From Salvia splendens (taxonomy: Eukaryota > Streptophyta > Magnoliopsida > Lamiales > Lamiaceae), in assembly GCF_004379255.2 (NCBI RefSeq), contig NC_056047.1, positions 24,194,293 to 24,258,292 of the forward strand: a stretch of DNA of 64,000 nucleotides, written 5' to 3'. Below the pieces are notes generated by a model that worked only from the letters and a program-made list of their open reading frames with translations, was not told where the DNA came from and ran no database searches. Position numbers and translations under genes: made by a program. Positions 34,266 through 44,764 of the stretch are shown piece by piece (the first letter of the stretch is position 1; the number at the start of each line of letters is the position of its first letter).

Positions 34266-34526
34266 TGCCAAACTGTGAAAATTTGTTGGGATTGTATTGT
34301 GGATTGGATTGCAGTGAGGTAGATGCAGACTAAGGTCTCTATTTGTATGTATATGCTTGTATTTTTGCCCTTTTGAATCCTCAGCCATATTTGTCAATGC
34401 TTGGAGCTATTTGGATCTGGGCTCGAAAAATCTTGATTGTGTAAACATTTTTATTGCATTTTTGTATCATTGCCTGATAAATTTTTAATATTTTTCATAT
34501 ACAACTTGTACTGCAATACTATTAAG

Positions 34527-35029
34527 AACTTCATCCGTAAATTTGTCAAAATTTTCCATTTCCGCCAATTCAATAAAATTTATCACATTTCACTCTTTAC
34601 TATTTTTGACAGTGGACTTCATATTCCATCGACTTATTCTCACTCACATTTTAGGAGTATAAAAGTAGTACTCTTTCCGTCCCACCACAAGAGATTGATT
34701 TCTTTTAGGCATGAGATTTAAGAAAATGATACATGTATATTGAATTAAAGTTGAGAGAATAAATTATGAAAGTCAGAAAAGTAAGAGAGATAAAGAAAGA
34801 ATAAAGTGAGAAAAAGAGAATAAAGTAAAAAAGAGGGAATAAAGTAAGAGACGGTTAAAGTTTTATTTTTTGTTAAAATATGAAATTGATTACATGTAGT
34901 GAGACAACCCAAAATGAAAAGTTGATCACTTGTGGTAGGACAGAGAGCGTATATAAAAGTAGAACTTACATTCCACTAACTTTTTCAACTCATGCCAAAG
35001 CGTGACAAAATTTACGAGACAGATGGAAT
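34527..35029. mobile_element. Stowaway-type MITE interrupted by a second MITE
   Basis: The outer parts match the MLO-intron MITE: TTTATCACATTTCACTCTTT on the left, and TTTTTCAACTCATG with AAAGCGTGACAAAATTTACG on the right. They are split by the 283-bp element at 34669-34951. The outer ends are worn (CATCCGTAA and GAGACAGATGGAATA). Confidence 0.75.
34669..34951. mobile_element. Nested Stowaway-type MITE
   Basis: Left end TACTCTTTCCGTCCCACCAC and right end GTGGTAGGACAGAGAGCGTA are inverted repeats. The element is flanked by an 11-bp direct repeat, TATAAAAGTAG (34658-34668 and 34952-34962), rather than only TA. Confidence 0.8.
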
Positions 35030-35095
35030 AATTGACTAAGTTTTGCAACTCACTTTTCATTACAATTCTTAATTAAAACCCGTGTCCGATCAAAA

Positions 35096-35449
35096 TGTGA
35101 CATAATTTATGAGACGGCGGGAGTAATTGACTAAGTGAGAAAATTCATAAATTTAATTACTGATAATAAGTTAACTTAACTTAACAATAATTATTACTAC
35201 CAATAAAAAAAGTGGAATGATGAATATTATAAAAAATGTGACATAATTTATGAGACGGCGGGAGTAATTGACTAAGTGAGAAAATTCATAAATTTAATTA
35301 CTGATAATAAGTTAACTTAACTTAACAATAATTATTACTACCAATAAAAAAAGTGGAATGATGAATATTATAAAAAAACTGATAATAAGTTAACTTAACT
35401 TAACAATAATTATTACTACCAATAAAAAAAGTGGAATGATGAATATTAT
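35096..35449. repeat. Tandem repeat, 141-bp unit with a partial third copy
   Basis: ACATAATTTATGAGACGGCG occurs at 35100 and 35241, and CTGATAATAAG at 35160, 35301 and 35379. The spacings are 141, 141 and 78, so the third copy lacks the first 63 bp. The unit begins in the right end of a family-II MITE. Copies 1 and 2 appear identical. Confidence 0.92.
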
Positions 35450-35456
35450 AAAAAAA
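35450..35456 (-). terminator. RNA polymerase III terminator of tRNA-Ile
   Basis: On the minus strand seven T residues begin one base after the tRNA discriminator base. The T run belongs to the last copy of the tandem repeat. Confidence 0.75.
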
Positions 35457-35457
35457 G

Positions 35458-35531
35458 TGGCCCATGCAGGTTTCGAACCTGCGACCTTCGCGTTATTAGC
35501 ACGACGCTCTAACCAACTGAGCTAATAGGCC
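35458..35531 (-). tRNA. tRNA-Ile (anticodon AAU)
   Basis: On the minus strand the sequence runs GGCCTATTAGCTCAGTTGG ... GGTTCGAAACC ... ATGGGCC with discriminator A. The acceptor stem pairs 7/7 with one G-T. The A box (TAGCTCAGTTGG) and B box (GGTTCGAAACC) are intact. The anticodon loop CTAATAA gives AAU, read as IAU after modification. There is no intron. Confidence 0.97.
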
Positions 35532-35627
35532 GCTGATGATTGTTTACAAAACTTTCATTATATGTAGATGTTTGTTTTGTTATGTGAAGTACTCGTATTT
35601 GTTTGAGTAAACTGGCAGTTGTTTCGC

Positions 35628-38600
35628 ATGTCGTCAGACGAAAAATCAATCGTTGAGCAAAGGAATTTGGAGGAATTTATAGTTCCAGCCATGAAAGATT
35701 ACGAGGTAATTCTTGTTATACCTATATTTACCACCAATTGTATGGAATTTGGTTTTGTTCAATTCTCCTAGGTTTTGTTATACCCTTTTCGTGTATTTCC
35801 TCTGTTAATTCTGTGAATTTGGTTTGTTGATTGGATTTGGACTCTGGCAACCAAATCTCTTAGCTTCAATTTTGCTTCTTTAATTTGGGGAAAAGCTTCA
35901 TAAAGTCACTTTTGTGTACCAGGATTCTGAATCTAACTATCTGTAGAGTTTTATGTGATCATTTATTGGCTAATGAGGGTTTCGACATGAATGGATATCA
36001 GAATCGAAATGCAATCAACATCTATACATTTTTAATGACTAAATTGTAGAGAGTTGAGATTGGTAATGAACTGATATTCTGCTTGATGTAGATTTTTTGG
36101 TTAATGGTTTAATTGTATTGTATGGGCTTGGTGATTGGTTTCTTTTAGTGCCATGAAGATAAGGGTACTCATCGCGTTGAGGGAAGTTTTGTGTTTTAGG
36201 ATCAATTACTGCATTTTTGGTCACTCCATATGGCCGTATCATGCCATCTTTTATGAGCTGATATCTTCAAGTTACACAATGTTCTCGTCTTGGTGTAAGG
36301 GATCTATAGGTCTTGTCTATATCGGCTAGCTAGAGACGTTTCCTGGATCCTGATGGATAAGTTGATTTCTTGAAGAATCTTCCCTTTGAAGCTTGAACAT
36401 TTTAGATCAAGCTGAAAGAGGAGTATGCTGGAGTCTGGAACTGATTGCATACTCTTCTCTGAGGAATTTCATGCCGTATTGTAGGATCAAATATTCTTCA
36501 CAGCACGTCTTGTAGGTGTGGCCTCACCTAGGAAAGGCAAACGACACTTCCAAACCAAAGGCTCTGCTTAATTTAACCCTTACAACAGTCAGAGTATACT
36601 CGAAAGCAAAAGGGTTATATCAAAATTAGGATATGCTTTTGATATCAATATGCAGAAAAGATATCTTTTAGTTTGTTAAGAGTCTTGCTATTAGTGGAGT
36701 CTTAGAGATAGGTCTATCGTTTAGAGTTTTATTCAAGTTGGAGTATTTGGTAGAGTCTTATGAATAGCTATGTTCCCTACTTTTGAAATATTGAGAAATA
36801 AAATTAACTCAACTATTTTTGCTGCGGCCTTTTCGGAGGATGGCCTCTTAGTCACAGGAGGAGTGTTTGTCTTTTGTTTTATTTATTTTATTTCTGTTCC
36901 AGCAGCTTCTTCATCATCTATCATGCCTACATACCATATGTTTCCTATGCTGAGATATTAGCAAATGCTTACGGTGCTTTTGCCTATTACTCTTCTGTTG
37001 ATAACCTGAGTACAAAACAACTCTAAGTGCTTAATCTGGTAATGCTAGACAAGCTGGAGCCTCATAAGAATTCTACTGCAGCGAATGTGAATATTGACGA
37101 AGACCAAAAAACAATGATACCCTAATACTCTGTTATCCTGGTTGGGGATAATATCCTAATGGTGGTGAAGAGCCATTCTATAGTTACACTCATTTATTTT
37201 GTGCAACAAATCAGATCATTTTCCCCAAGATTTCAACTTTCTAAAGTTATGCTTCCTTTGATCAGTAAGAAATGCAGAATTATCATATTTGAATTAATTA
37301 TCTGTGAACTATATTGTAGATTGAAGAAAAGAAGCAAGCTGCTTCAGATGTCATGTTTCAATATTCAAAATTTGCTCTTGCGTGTCTTGGAAACCAGACT
37401 CGGCCATGTGACTTAAGATTGCATCTGATGAAGGTATGCTCTTACCCTTTTTTCTGTAACTTTTCCATATTTTATGCTAATCTGGATTCCCGGGTCTTGT
37501 AATCTCCCCTACAACCATGCGTTCTTCTAGGACTGTTTAGGTTCAAAACTTTATTTCTATTGTTTTGTCTTTTACGGAATATCTTTATATAAGACCATTG
37601 GGGGATATGTGTTTTTGAGGTACTTTGCCTTAATTTATGTCATCGGGTCAGGCAGAGGGATTTGAAACTGGGTAGTGCAGAAACTTACTGTATATCGTTA
37701 GCAAAATAATCAGTTGGTTCTTGAATAAGATCTTACATTAATCGAGTACTAATAGTGGATTATATTTGATAGCAGAAGATCTTAGAACACTAAAATAAAT
37801 TTCTAGGCTTCTAGCGATACAAAATACAGAGAAATGAATTTCAAATCTGAGCTATGTGGCCATTTCTTTCCACCATGTCCTTCTCTCTCTTTGGTTGCAC
37901 CGTGTGTGTGCGCGTGCGCACGTGCATAAAACTTTAACTCTCCAAGCAGAAAAGAACTGAATCAAATATTAAAATATCAATGTTAGACATAAATTTACAA
38001 ATAACTGCTAATTTTTGTTAGATAACTGCAAGCATATATGTCATTCTCTATTTTTGGCTAAGAATACGAAGCAAGAAGCTGAATGGCTAGGTGCTTAGTG
38101 AAAATTATATTAGCCATATCAACATCTAAAAAGCATTTTGCTTTAGTAGCTCCCACTATAAAGTGATGGGAAGGAAGAAATACCTCTTTCATACATAAAA
38201 ATGTCGAGGAATGTATATATATTTTAACAAGCCAATGTTCCGATTATCAGATATCCTCCCAGTGAAATAGTGACTTAATAAAATTAAGCCATTATATTCC
38301 AGTCTAAAAGATAGGGTTCCTTTCACATTCCCTTTTCTTCAGCTTTATTTGTGTTAACTATGTCTGGATATTCTACGATTGGATGTTTTAATTATGTCAA
38401 TTATCTCTAGCTAAATTCCATATATATCACTGGAAGTTGAACTGCCCAAAGTGAAAATAAAAAAATAAGCTAATTGACAACAAAACAAGTTGGTCTCATT
38501 CTCTGGAACATATTCTTGTGACATACAGGAGATATCTGGTTTGCCGACTTCACTGAAAAAGGCACCATCTCACACAGCCGCTTCTCCTGATGTTATGGGA

Positions 38601-38660
38601 GAATCGTCTAGCTCAGGCACTGCAAGGCTTGACAAGGCAGATAGTTTTAGAGCAGTCTGA
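35628..38660 (+). CDS. Conserved-looking 107-aa protein of unknown function
   Basis: Three short exons join in frame: 35628-35705, 37320-37433 and 38529-38660. They span long introns of 1614 and 1095 bp. The start MSSDEKSIVEQRNLEEFIVP lies just downstream of the tRNA. Exon 2 encodes a helical, charged stretch with ALACLGNQTRPCDLRLHLMK, including two Cys. Exon 3 opens EISGLPTSLKKAPSH and ends in a Ser-rich tail, GESSSSGTARL. There is no signal peptide or membrane span. I do not recognise the family. The exon model rests on GT-AG borders, phase-0 junctions and a continuous sensible protein. Function is unknown. Confidence 0.6.
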
Positions 38661-39107
38661 GATTTCATTGCTAATGATTTTGTCGCCATCATCATGAAGC
38701 TGGCTTACTCCTGCTCTTCCTTCATCATCTTCAGTGAATATATGTAAATGAACCATAGTGACCTTGGAACTCATATGTCTGCATTCATCCGTTGTGTCAT
38801 ATAGACGACTCCCCACACCGTGATAATAGAGCATTTTGTACGTTACAAGCGCACCCTCTGTTTCCGAGAGTGCATTTAGATGATGCAGGAGTGAAAGTGT
38901 GACTGGACTGTTCATGAAATAACATTCTTTTCTGCTATGGGTATCTAAGTTTAAAGAGGACATTATGTAAGATGGGATGTTATGCATGTAACTCTTCATT
39001 CAAGTTTGATAATTACATGAATCGTATTTGAAAATCAGGGTATGCACTTTTACTACCGATGTAACTTCACTGAAAAATGCATAATCTTCTGTGAGCAGAT
39101 GTCTTTA
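38661..39107. other. 3' UTR and spacer before the Harbinger element
   Basis: This is probably the 3' UTR of the upstream small gene. A 128-codon antisense ORF here has no recognisable domain and is not called. Confidence 0.5.
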
Positions 39108-41132
39108 GGCCACCCGCAACGCGTTACGCGGGTGGCCCGTGTTTCGTTCCGCAGTGACGGGACCGGGACGGGACGCGTTGCAGCGTCTCGTCCCGTCACC
39201 AGCCCGTCCCCAGCACGCCCCGCAACCCGTCCCACAGTGACCAATCGCGTGACGTCTCGCCACGCGCCGAGGCGACGTGGCGAGCTCCCAGGCGATGCAT
39301 GACGCCCACTCGCCGGCCCGCGAGTGGGATTCGTCACGCTGACGCAATAATTCATTTTTTAAAAAAAATCAAAATAAAAAAAATTAAATTAAATTGTGAA
39401 AACGGTAATGTTACCTTTTTTATAGCCGTTTCCAATTTTTATTTATTTATCATTTTTTTTACTCTATAAATACTCCTAATTCATCCTCATTTCATACACA
39501 ACTACACATCTATTCTTCCCAAATCATCTCCATTTCCTCTCCAATTTTCATCTCAAATCATCTCTCTTTTATTCTTCCCCAAAATTTAATCGATCTCATG
39601 GATCCATATGAGCAAATGCGTCAAATAATAGAAGAATCACTTGAAGAAGATCGACGCCGGGAAGCGGAGGAAGCCGCGCTGCCCCAAAGACACTCCCGGA
39701 CTTACATCCATCGTAACCGGGAGGAAGCCGCCGCAAGGTTAGTCCGCGACTACTTTTGCGATAATCCTGTGTGGGGAGATACCTACTTCCGTCGCCGTTT
39801 CCGCATGCGGCGATCGCTATTTCTCCACATCGCAAATACATTGGCGGGCCGGGAAGAGTTCTTCCAAGAAAGGTTCGACGCCGTCGGCCGTCCCAGCCAC
39901 ACGACGCTGCAGAAATGTACTGCAGCAATCCGTCAGCTTGTGACTGGAAAAACAGCGGATGTGTTCGACGAATACCTCCACATTGAAGATAGCACTGGGA
40001 GAATGTGTTTGCTCCAATTCTGCAAAGGCGTCCGGGCAGCCTTCACCGACGAATTTCTCCGGAATCCAAGCACGACAGATTGCCAGTTCCTGCTCTGCCT
40101 TCACGAACAAGTGCATGGCTTCCCCGGGATGCTTGGCAGCGTCGACTGCATGCACTGGCAATGGAAGAATTGCCCGGTGGCGTGGAGGGGGTCGTACACG
40201 AGCGGCCACAAAGGCACCCACCCCACCGTTATACTCGAGGTCGTCGCCGACTACCGGCTATGGATCTTGCATGCGTACTTCGGGGTCCCCAGCTCGAACA
40301 ACGACATAAACGTGCTCCAGCAATCCGACCTCTTCGCCGAAGTTTTGGATGGTAAAGCGCTGGCCATCAACTTCACCGCTAACAACCGACGCTATAGAAT
40401 GTGGTACTATCTTGCCGACGACATCTACCCGAAGTGGCCAACCTTCGTGAAGACGTGCGCTAGGCATGTGAACGCAAAGTAGATGCTTTTTGCGCAGAAG
40501 CAGGAGGCTGCTCGGAAGGATGTGGAACGGGCGTTCGGGGTTCTCCAAGCGCGCTTCAACATTATCAAGCCCCGGCTCGTTCGTGGTTCATGGAGAACAT
40601 GGTCGACATCATGTATACGTGCATAATCTTGCACAACATGATTGTCCAAGACGAAGGACCCGAGACGGGAAATTGGTTCGACCCCAAAGCCCCTGGAAGC
40701 TCAACTGGCAGTAGTCCGCCTCAAAGTGGAGTGCATCCGTCTATACAAGAACGATTGTCTATTCGGGCAAGGAAACGTGACTCTTCCGCCCACGCACAAC
40801 TCCAAGATGATCTCATGGAGCACATTTGGGCAAACTTTGGTGGAGGAAATTAAATTATGTATTTTTATTTTTTTAGGATTTTTAATTATGTTTTTTTTTT
40901 AATTTTTTACGAATTTCATGTTGTAATGTTATTTTATTTTTAATGAATTGTGTTTTTATTAATTGAATTTGGTGGAAAAAAAATGAAATTGATTGAATAG
41001 TAATTTAAGGGACGGTTAAGGGACGGAGGGTTGTAGGTTCCGTCCTTTAGTTAAGGGATGGAGTAAAAAGGTACATTGGGGGCCGCAAATAGTGTTTTAA
41101 AGGACGGTATAGTGACAACGTTGTGGAAAGCC
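39108..41132 (+). mobile_element. PIF/Harbinger DNA transposon (2025 bp)
   Basis: TTA target duplications lie at 39105-39107 and 41133-41135, the PIF/Harbinger signature. The ends GGCCACCCGCAACG and (complement of the right end) GGCTTTCCACAACG are imperfect inverted repeats. The left subterminal 250 bp is GC-rich and opens with a near-palindrome at 39110-39135. A transposase gene fills the middle. No second Myb-like ORF, usual in autonomous PIF/Harbinger elements, is seen. Confidence 0.9.
39598..40853 (+). pseudogene. PIF/Harbinger transposase, broken by one stop and one frameshift
   Basis: The frame from the ATG at 39598 encodes 294 aa before a TAG at 40480-40482. Reading on in the same frame restores family sequence (QKQEAARKDVERAFGVLQAR) until about 40568. 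There a single-base deletion moves the rest (MVDIMYTCIILHNMIVQDEG) into another frame, ending at 40853. The DDE catalytic residues are all present: Asp183 in SVDCMHW, Asp236 in NNDINVL and a Glu in VERAFGVLQ (codon 310 if the stop is ignored). The enzyme would cut and paste at TTA/TAA targets in the nucleus. With the two lesions it is presumed inactive. Both look recent, since the rest is well kept. Confidence 0.88.
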
Positions 41133-41164
41133 TTATTCATAGGCATTCGAGTAAATGAATTTAA

Positions 41165-41250
41165 TTTTAAAGGCCGCTCGCCATGGAGGACTCGAACTTG
41201 GTCTCGAGTATTAACCTCTCTACTGCTTGGCTAACTCACACACACATATA
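41165..41250 (-). repeat. tRNA-derived SINE head or tRNA relic
   Basis: On the minus strand an A-box-like TAGCCAAGCAGTAGAG is followed about 35 bases later by a B-box-like AGTTCGAGTCC. The pieces do not fold into a full cloverleaf. This pattern is typical of tRNA-derived SINEs, but no A-rich tail or target duplication was found. Confidence 0.4.
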
Positions 41251-41370
41251 GACATTCGTTTATAATAGTAGTTAAATAAAATGCTTGCAGAGATAAAATG
41301 AATGTGACAATTTCGCTAAGCTCTTACCAGGCCTATAAGTATTACAGAAGTTGATATACTTTACAAAACA

Positions 41371-41540
41371 TACTCCCTCCGTCCCATAAAAATATATGTA
41401 CTTTTCATTTCCGTTTGTCCCATAAAAATATGGGCATTTCCATTAATGGAAAGTTGTTTCTAACTCATTACCTATATACATCAATTTATTTCAACTCATT
41501 TGTTGAAGCTAGTTGTCCCATAAAAATATGGGCATTTCCA
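41371..41540. mobile_element. MITE fragment
   Basis: A left terminus CTCCCTCCGTCCCATAAAAA is present without a matching right end. The phrase TGTCCCATAAAAATATGGGC occurs twice, near 41418 and 41515. It abuts the MULE pseudogene. Confidence 0.5.
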
Positions 41541-42570
41541 TCTAATGCAGTTGCTGAAGCTAGTTGTCCATTCCATCTACCATTAAGAGCCGTTGCATCT
41601 ACACTTAAATATAGCCTACACCCATTTAGGAAGCCATTGATACTAGGCTTGAAGCAACAAAAAAATCTTTGAAAGTACACCCCATCTTCGGTCTCTTTCA
41701 ACCCTATCTCAACCACGCTCCCTAGCATTTTAAGCCCAACCATTGCCTTAAAGTTAAACAAATTCCCAAAACTGTCTTCCCATGTTCCATACAAATTTTC
41801 ACGTGCAATCTACATACCAGCATATATAGTTGAATAATTAATTGTGGTTACATACTTCTCCTGTAACTCATTTTGCAACTTCTTTGCTCACATGTTTGGA
41901 TCTTTCTTTAAAAAAGAGATTGTCTTTTCTCCAACCCAATGATACGATGCCATCTTAGTACCCACTCTACCAGTGGATGAACAAATATGCTCACCTTTAT
42001 TCAAAGTAACCTATTTCAGGGACACAAATATATTAGTTAGAAATGCACACATAATTAAAATTAGGAAATATATTAACTACATTAACAGTGCACATTATTA
42101 ACAAGTTAGCAAATATGCCTTGACATGCTTTTCTTCTTTCATCAACCTAGCAACAATTGACCATGGACAACTCTTTGCTTTGCAGAAGCATCTGAACAAA
42201 TTTGGATTGGATTTCTCCGTTTCTAGTTCAAATTGAGTCTTTATAGCATGTTTCTTCACTGCTCTCCTGAAATCATTCATATTTGCATATACGGTTCCAA
42301 CATCCATCGGAGGGTCTTCCATATCATGAAATACAGTCTCTTCATTAGGAATATGATCATCAACTGTTATGTCCATTATCTCATCAACAATTGGATCAGA
42401 ATTCATTTTCTCTACTGCATCACTAGGTTTCTCTAAGGTTAGACCAACAAAAGCAAACATTGTTTTTTCATCCATCAAGCTCTCGGGAGCACCAATTTGT
42501 GATTCTTCAAGTGGAATAATTTATATATGATCCCAATCAATAGCATCAATTTCATCTATGTGATCCATTC
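41486..42570 (-). pseudogene. MULE (MuDR-type) transposase remnant
   Basis: The minus strand from about 42570 encodes an acidic leader. It is followed by VGTVYANMNDFRRAVKKHAI ... ELETEKSNPNLFRCFCKAKS, the plant MuDR DNA-binding domain. After a gap come VGTKMASYHWVGEK and, further on, GSVVEIGLKETEDGVYFQRF with SVDATALNGRWNGQLASATA, the start of the MULE transposase core. Several in-frame stops and missing segments separate the pieces. The catalytic C-terminal half is absent. Terminal inverted repeats were not found; the upstream side stops at a (TA)n tract. Confidence 0.82.
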
Positions 42571-43389
42571 TACCAAATAACAAAAGAACTAAATATATCA
42601 AAATTTTCAACATAATTATATAAAATTTCAAACAAATATATATGTATATATAAACAAATTTGTATATATATATATATATATAGGGTAGTGTTAATCTCAT
42701 TTTCTTCCCTTAGATTTAAGTTCCTTCTTAATTGGAACCGTTAGATTTGAGGGATGGACGATCCGGATGATAAGCTTACTAATGATCCCGTCTGTGCATT
42801 ATTAGGGCCCTTTTGTGCATTATATGGGCAAATTAGTAAATGTACAGTACCAAAACCGCCCAAAAACGGTAGGCGCGAAATCTAAGCGCCATATAGCCAC
42901 GACCTTCAATCTACTCTACCAATTTCTCACTCCAAACGACTCTCCCTCAATCTCTCACCCCATTTCGTCTCCCCAATTTCCATCCACTATCAAAACCCTA
43001 GCCGCATCTTCAAGGGACTTTCAATCTCCACAGAGCATTGATTGTCGTATGTTTCACCGTCCAACCGTCATTCCCGTATTGTGCGAGCATCTCCTGAAGT
43101 CGAAGAAGAGTTCGGGTTTGAAGAAGGTTAATTTCTGCGTCCAACCACCGTTTATCCACCTACCACACCACCAACTCGACGATTCACAAATTTTTCCCCA
43201 GAAAAAATGAGGTTTTCAAAATCTTATTGGACAAGATGTTCTTAAATAATTATTTCGTATTCATTGTGGTTAGGGCTGGGTCTTTAATTGATTTTGTAAT
43301 TATTTTCTATTTTACAATTATTTAGTTACCTATAATGTTGATGAAATCCGATAGGGTTCTGATTTTTTGGTTCGTCTCCCAGATTTATC

Positions 43390-44550
43390 ATGACGAAAAG
43401 AGGACGTCCTTCCACTTCACAACCATCCCAGTCTGAAGGTGAGCATTCAATTCCATTTGCATGTCCAATTCCTGGAATAATTGGCTGCTTCTGTACATGA
43501 AGTACTGGGCGAATGCAATATTCATGGCCGCATTATTTAACTGAATCTGTACATTATTTACCTATTTGTATGCATTAATTATCATGTTTTAGGCATTATA
43601 GGCCTGTTGTTGTACATGGGTCAATGAGTGAATGCAGTAGTTGTATGTTCATTACTTGATTGAATCTGTACATTATGTAGCTATTTCTATGCATTATTTA
43701 TCATGGTTTAGCTATTATGTGACTTGTGTTGTACATGGGTCAAAGAGTGAATGCAATATTTGTATGTTAATTACTTGATCGAATCTGTACATTATGTAGC
43801 TATTTCTATGCATTATTTATCATGTTTTATGCATCATTTGACTGCTGTTGTACATGAGTCTAAGAGTGAATGCAATATTTATATGTTCATTACTTGACCA
43901 GATCTGTACATTATTTGGCTATTTGAATGCATTATTTATCCTGTTTTATGCATCATGTGACTGCTGTTGTACATGGGTGAAAGGGTGAATGGAATATTTG
44001 TATGTTCATTACTTGACCAGATCTGTACATTATTTAGTTATTTTAGTGCATTATTTATCATGATTTATGCTTTATGTGACTGTTGTTGGACATGGGACAA
44101 TGGGTGATTGCAATATTCATGGTGCATTTGTTGATTTATTCTGAACATTATTTGATTATTAAAATGCATTATGTGTAAGTTTTTAGGCATTATTTTGATG
44201 CTTCTGTACAAGGGTGTATAGGTGAATGCAGTATAACTATCCACATTATTTTATTCAGTCTGTACATTATGTAACTAATTGTATGTTATTATTATGTATG
44301 TTGTACAACATCAAAGCAGCTAGGATTGGACATCGACGAGGCGGTCGATGATATATTGCCAGTAGGAATTGCCCAGAAATTCCGGGAGTGATTATCAGAG
44401 GCCGAGACTAGTACAACTCCGGAAGAGACGGAGGATAGGAAACCAAGGGGTAGGAACGTCGACCATCTGTATTGTCGACTAACCCCTACAGAGTTTCTGA
44501 ATTGTATAAAGAGTTTAACTCCACGGCAGAAGGAAGCCGTCACGGAACTT
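43390..44550 (+). pseudogene. Two-exon gene piece of unknown function inside element A
   Basis: Exon 43390-43438 reads MTKRGRPSTSQPSQSE, with an AT-hook-like KRGRP, and ends at a GT donor. A coding-like exon at 44324-44550 reads LDIDEAVDDILPVGIAQKF, then a TGA, then RNVDHLYCRLTPTEFLNCIK and LTPRQKEAVTEL before a GTACAT donor. The latter resembles the N-terminal block of plant transposon-associated genes that often carry a Ulp1-type protease; that link is from memory of the family and weak. The in-frame TGA makes it a pseudogene. Confidence 0.45.
43501..44296. repeat. Tandem array, about 119-bp unit, seven copies
   Basis: GAATGCAATATT-type starts occur near 43511, 43630, 43749, 43868, 43987, 44106 and 44224, a spacing of 118-119. 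Each unit holds GTACATTAT and TGCATTATTTAT words. Two further copies follow the coding-like exon (44569 and 44672). The array sits where an intron would be. Confidence 0.9.
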
Positions 44551-44764
44551 GTACATGAGTCTAAGAGTGAATGCAATATTTGTACATTATTTAGCTATTT
44601 CTATGCATTATTTATCCTGTTTTATGCATCATTAGACTGTTGTTGTACACGAGTCTAAGAATGAATGCAATATTTGTTTGTTCATTACTTGAGTAATTCT
44701 GTACATTATTTGGCTATTTGAATGCATTATTTATTTTGTTTTATGCATCACGTGGTTGTTGTCG

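Larger units (their letters stand above)
34266..35449. other. Intergenic, nested MITEs and tandem repeats
   Basis: The stretch holds the 3' UTR of the senescence gene, then a family-II MITE interrupted by a family-I MITE. A second family-II right end lies at about 35041-35124 and a 141-bp repeat array runs into the tRNA. No coding sequence is supported. Confidence 0.6.

Noticed and set aside
38613..38999. 128-codon minus-strand ORF after the small unknown gene
   Set aside because: It overlaps the last exon and probable 3' UTR of that gene; no domain or splice signals support it.
39053..40649. Antisense ORFs opposite the Harbinger transposase and in its GC-rich left end
   Set aside because: They mirror a real coding strand or biased GC-rich sequence and encode no known domain.
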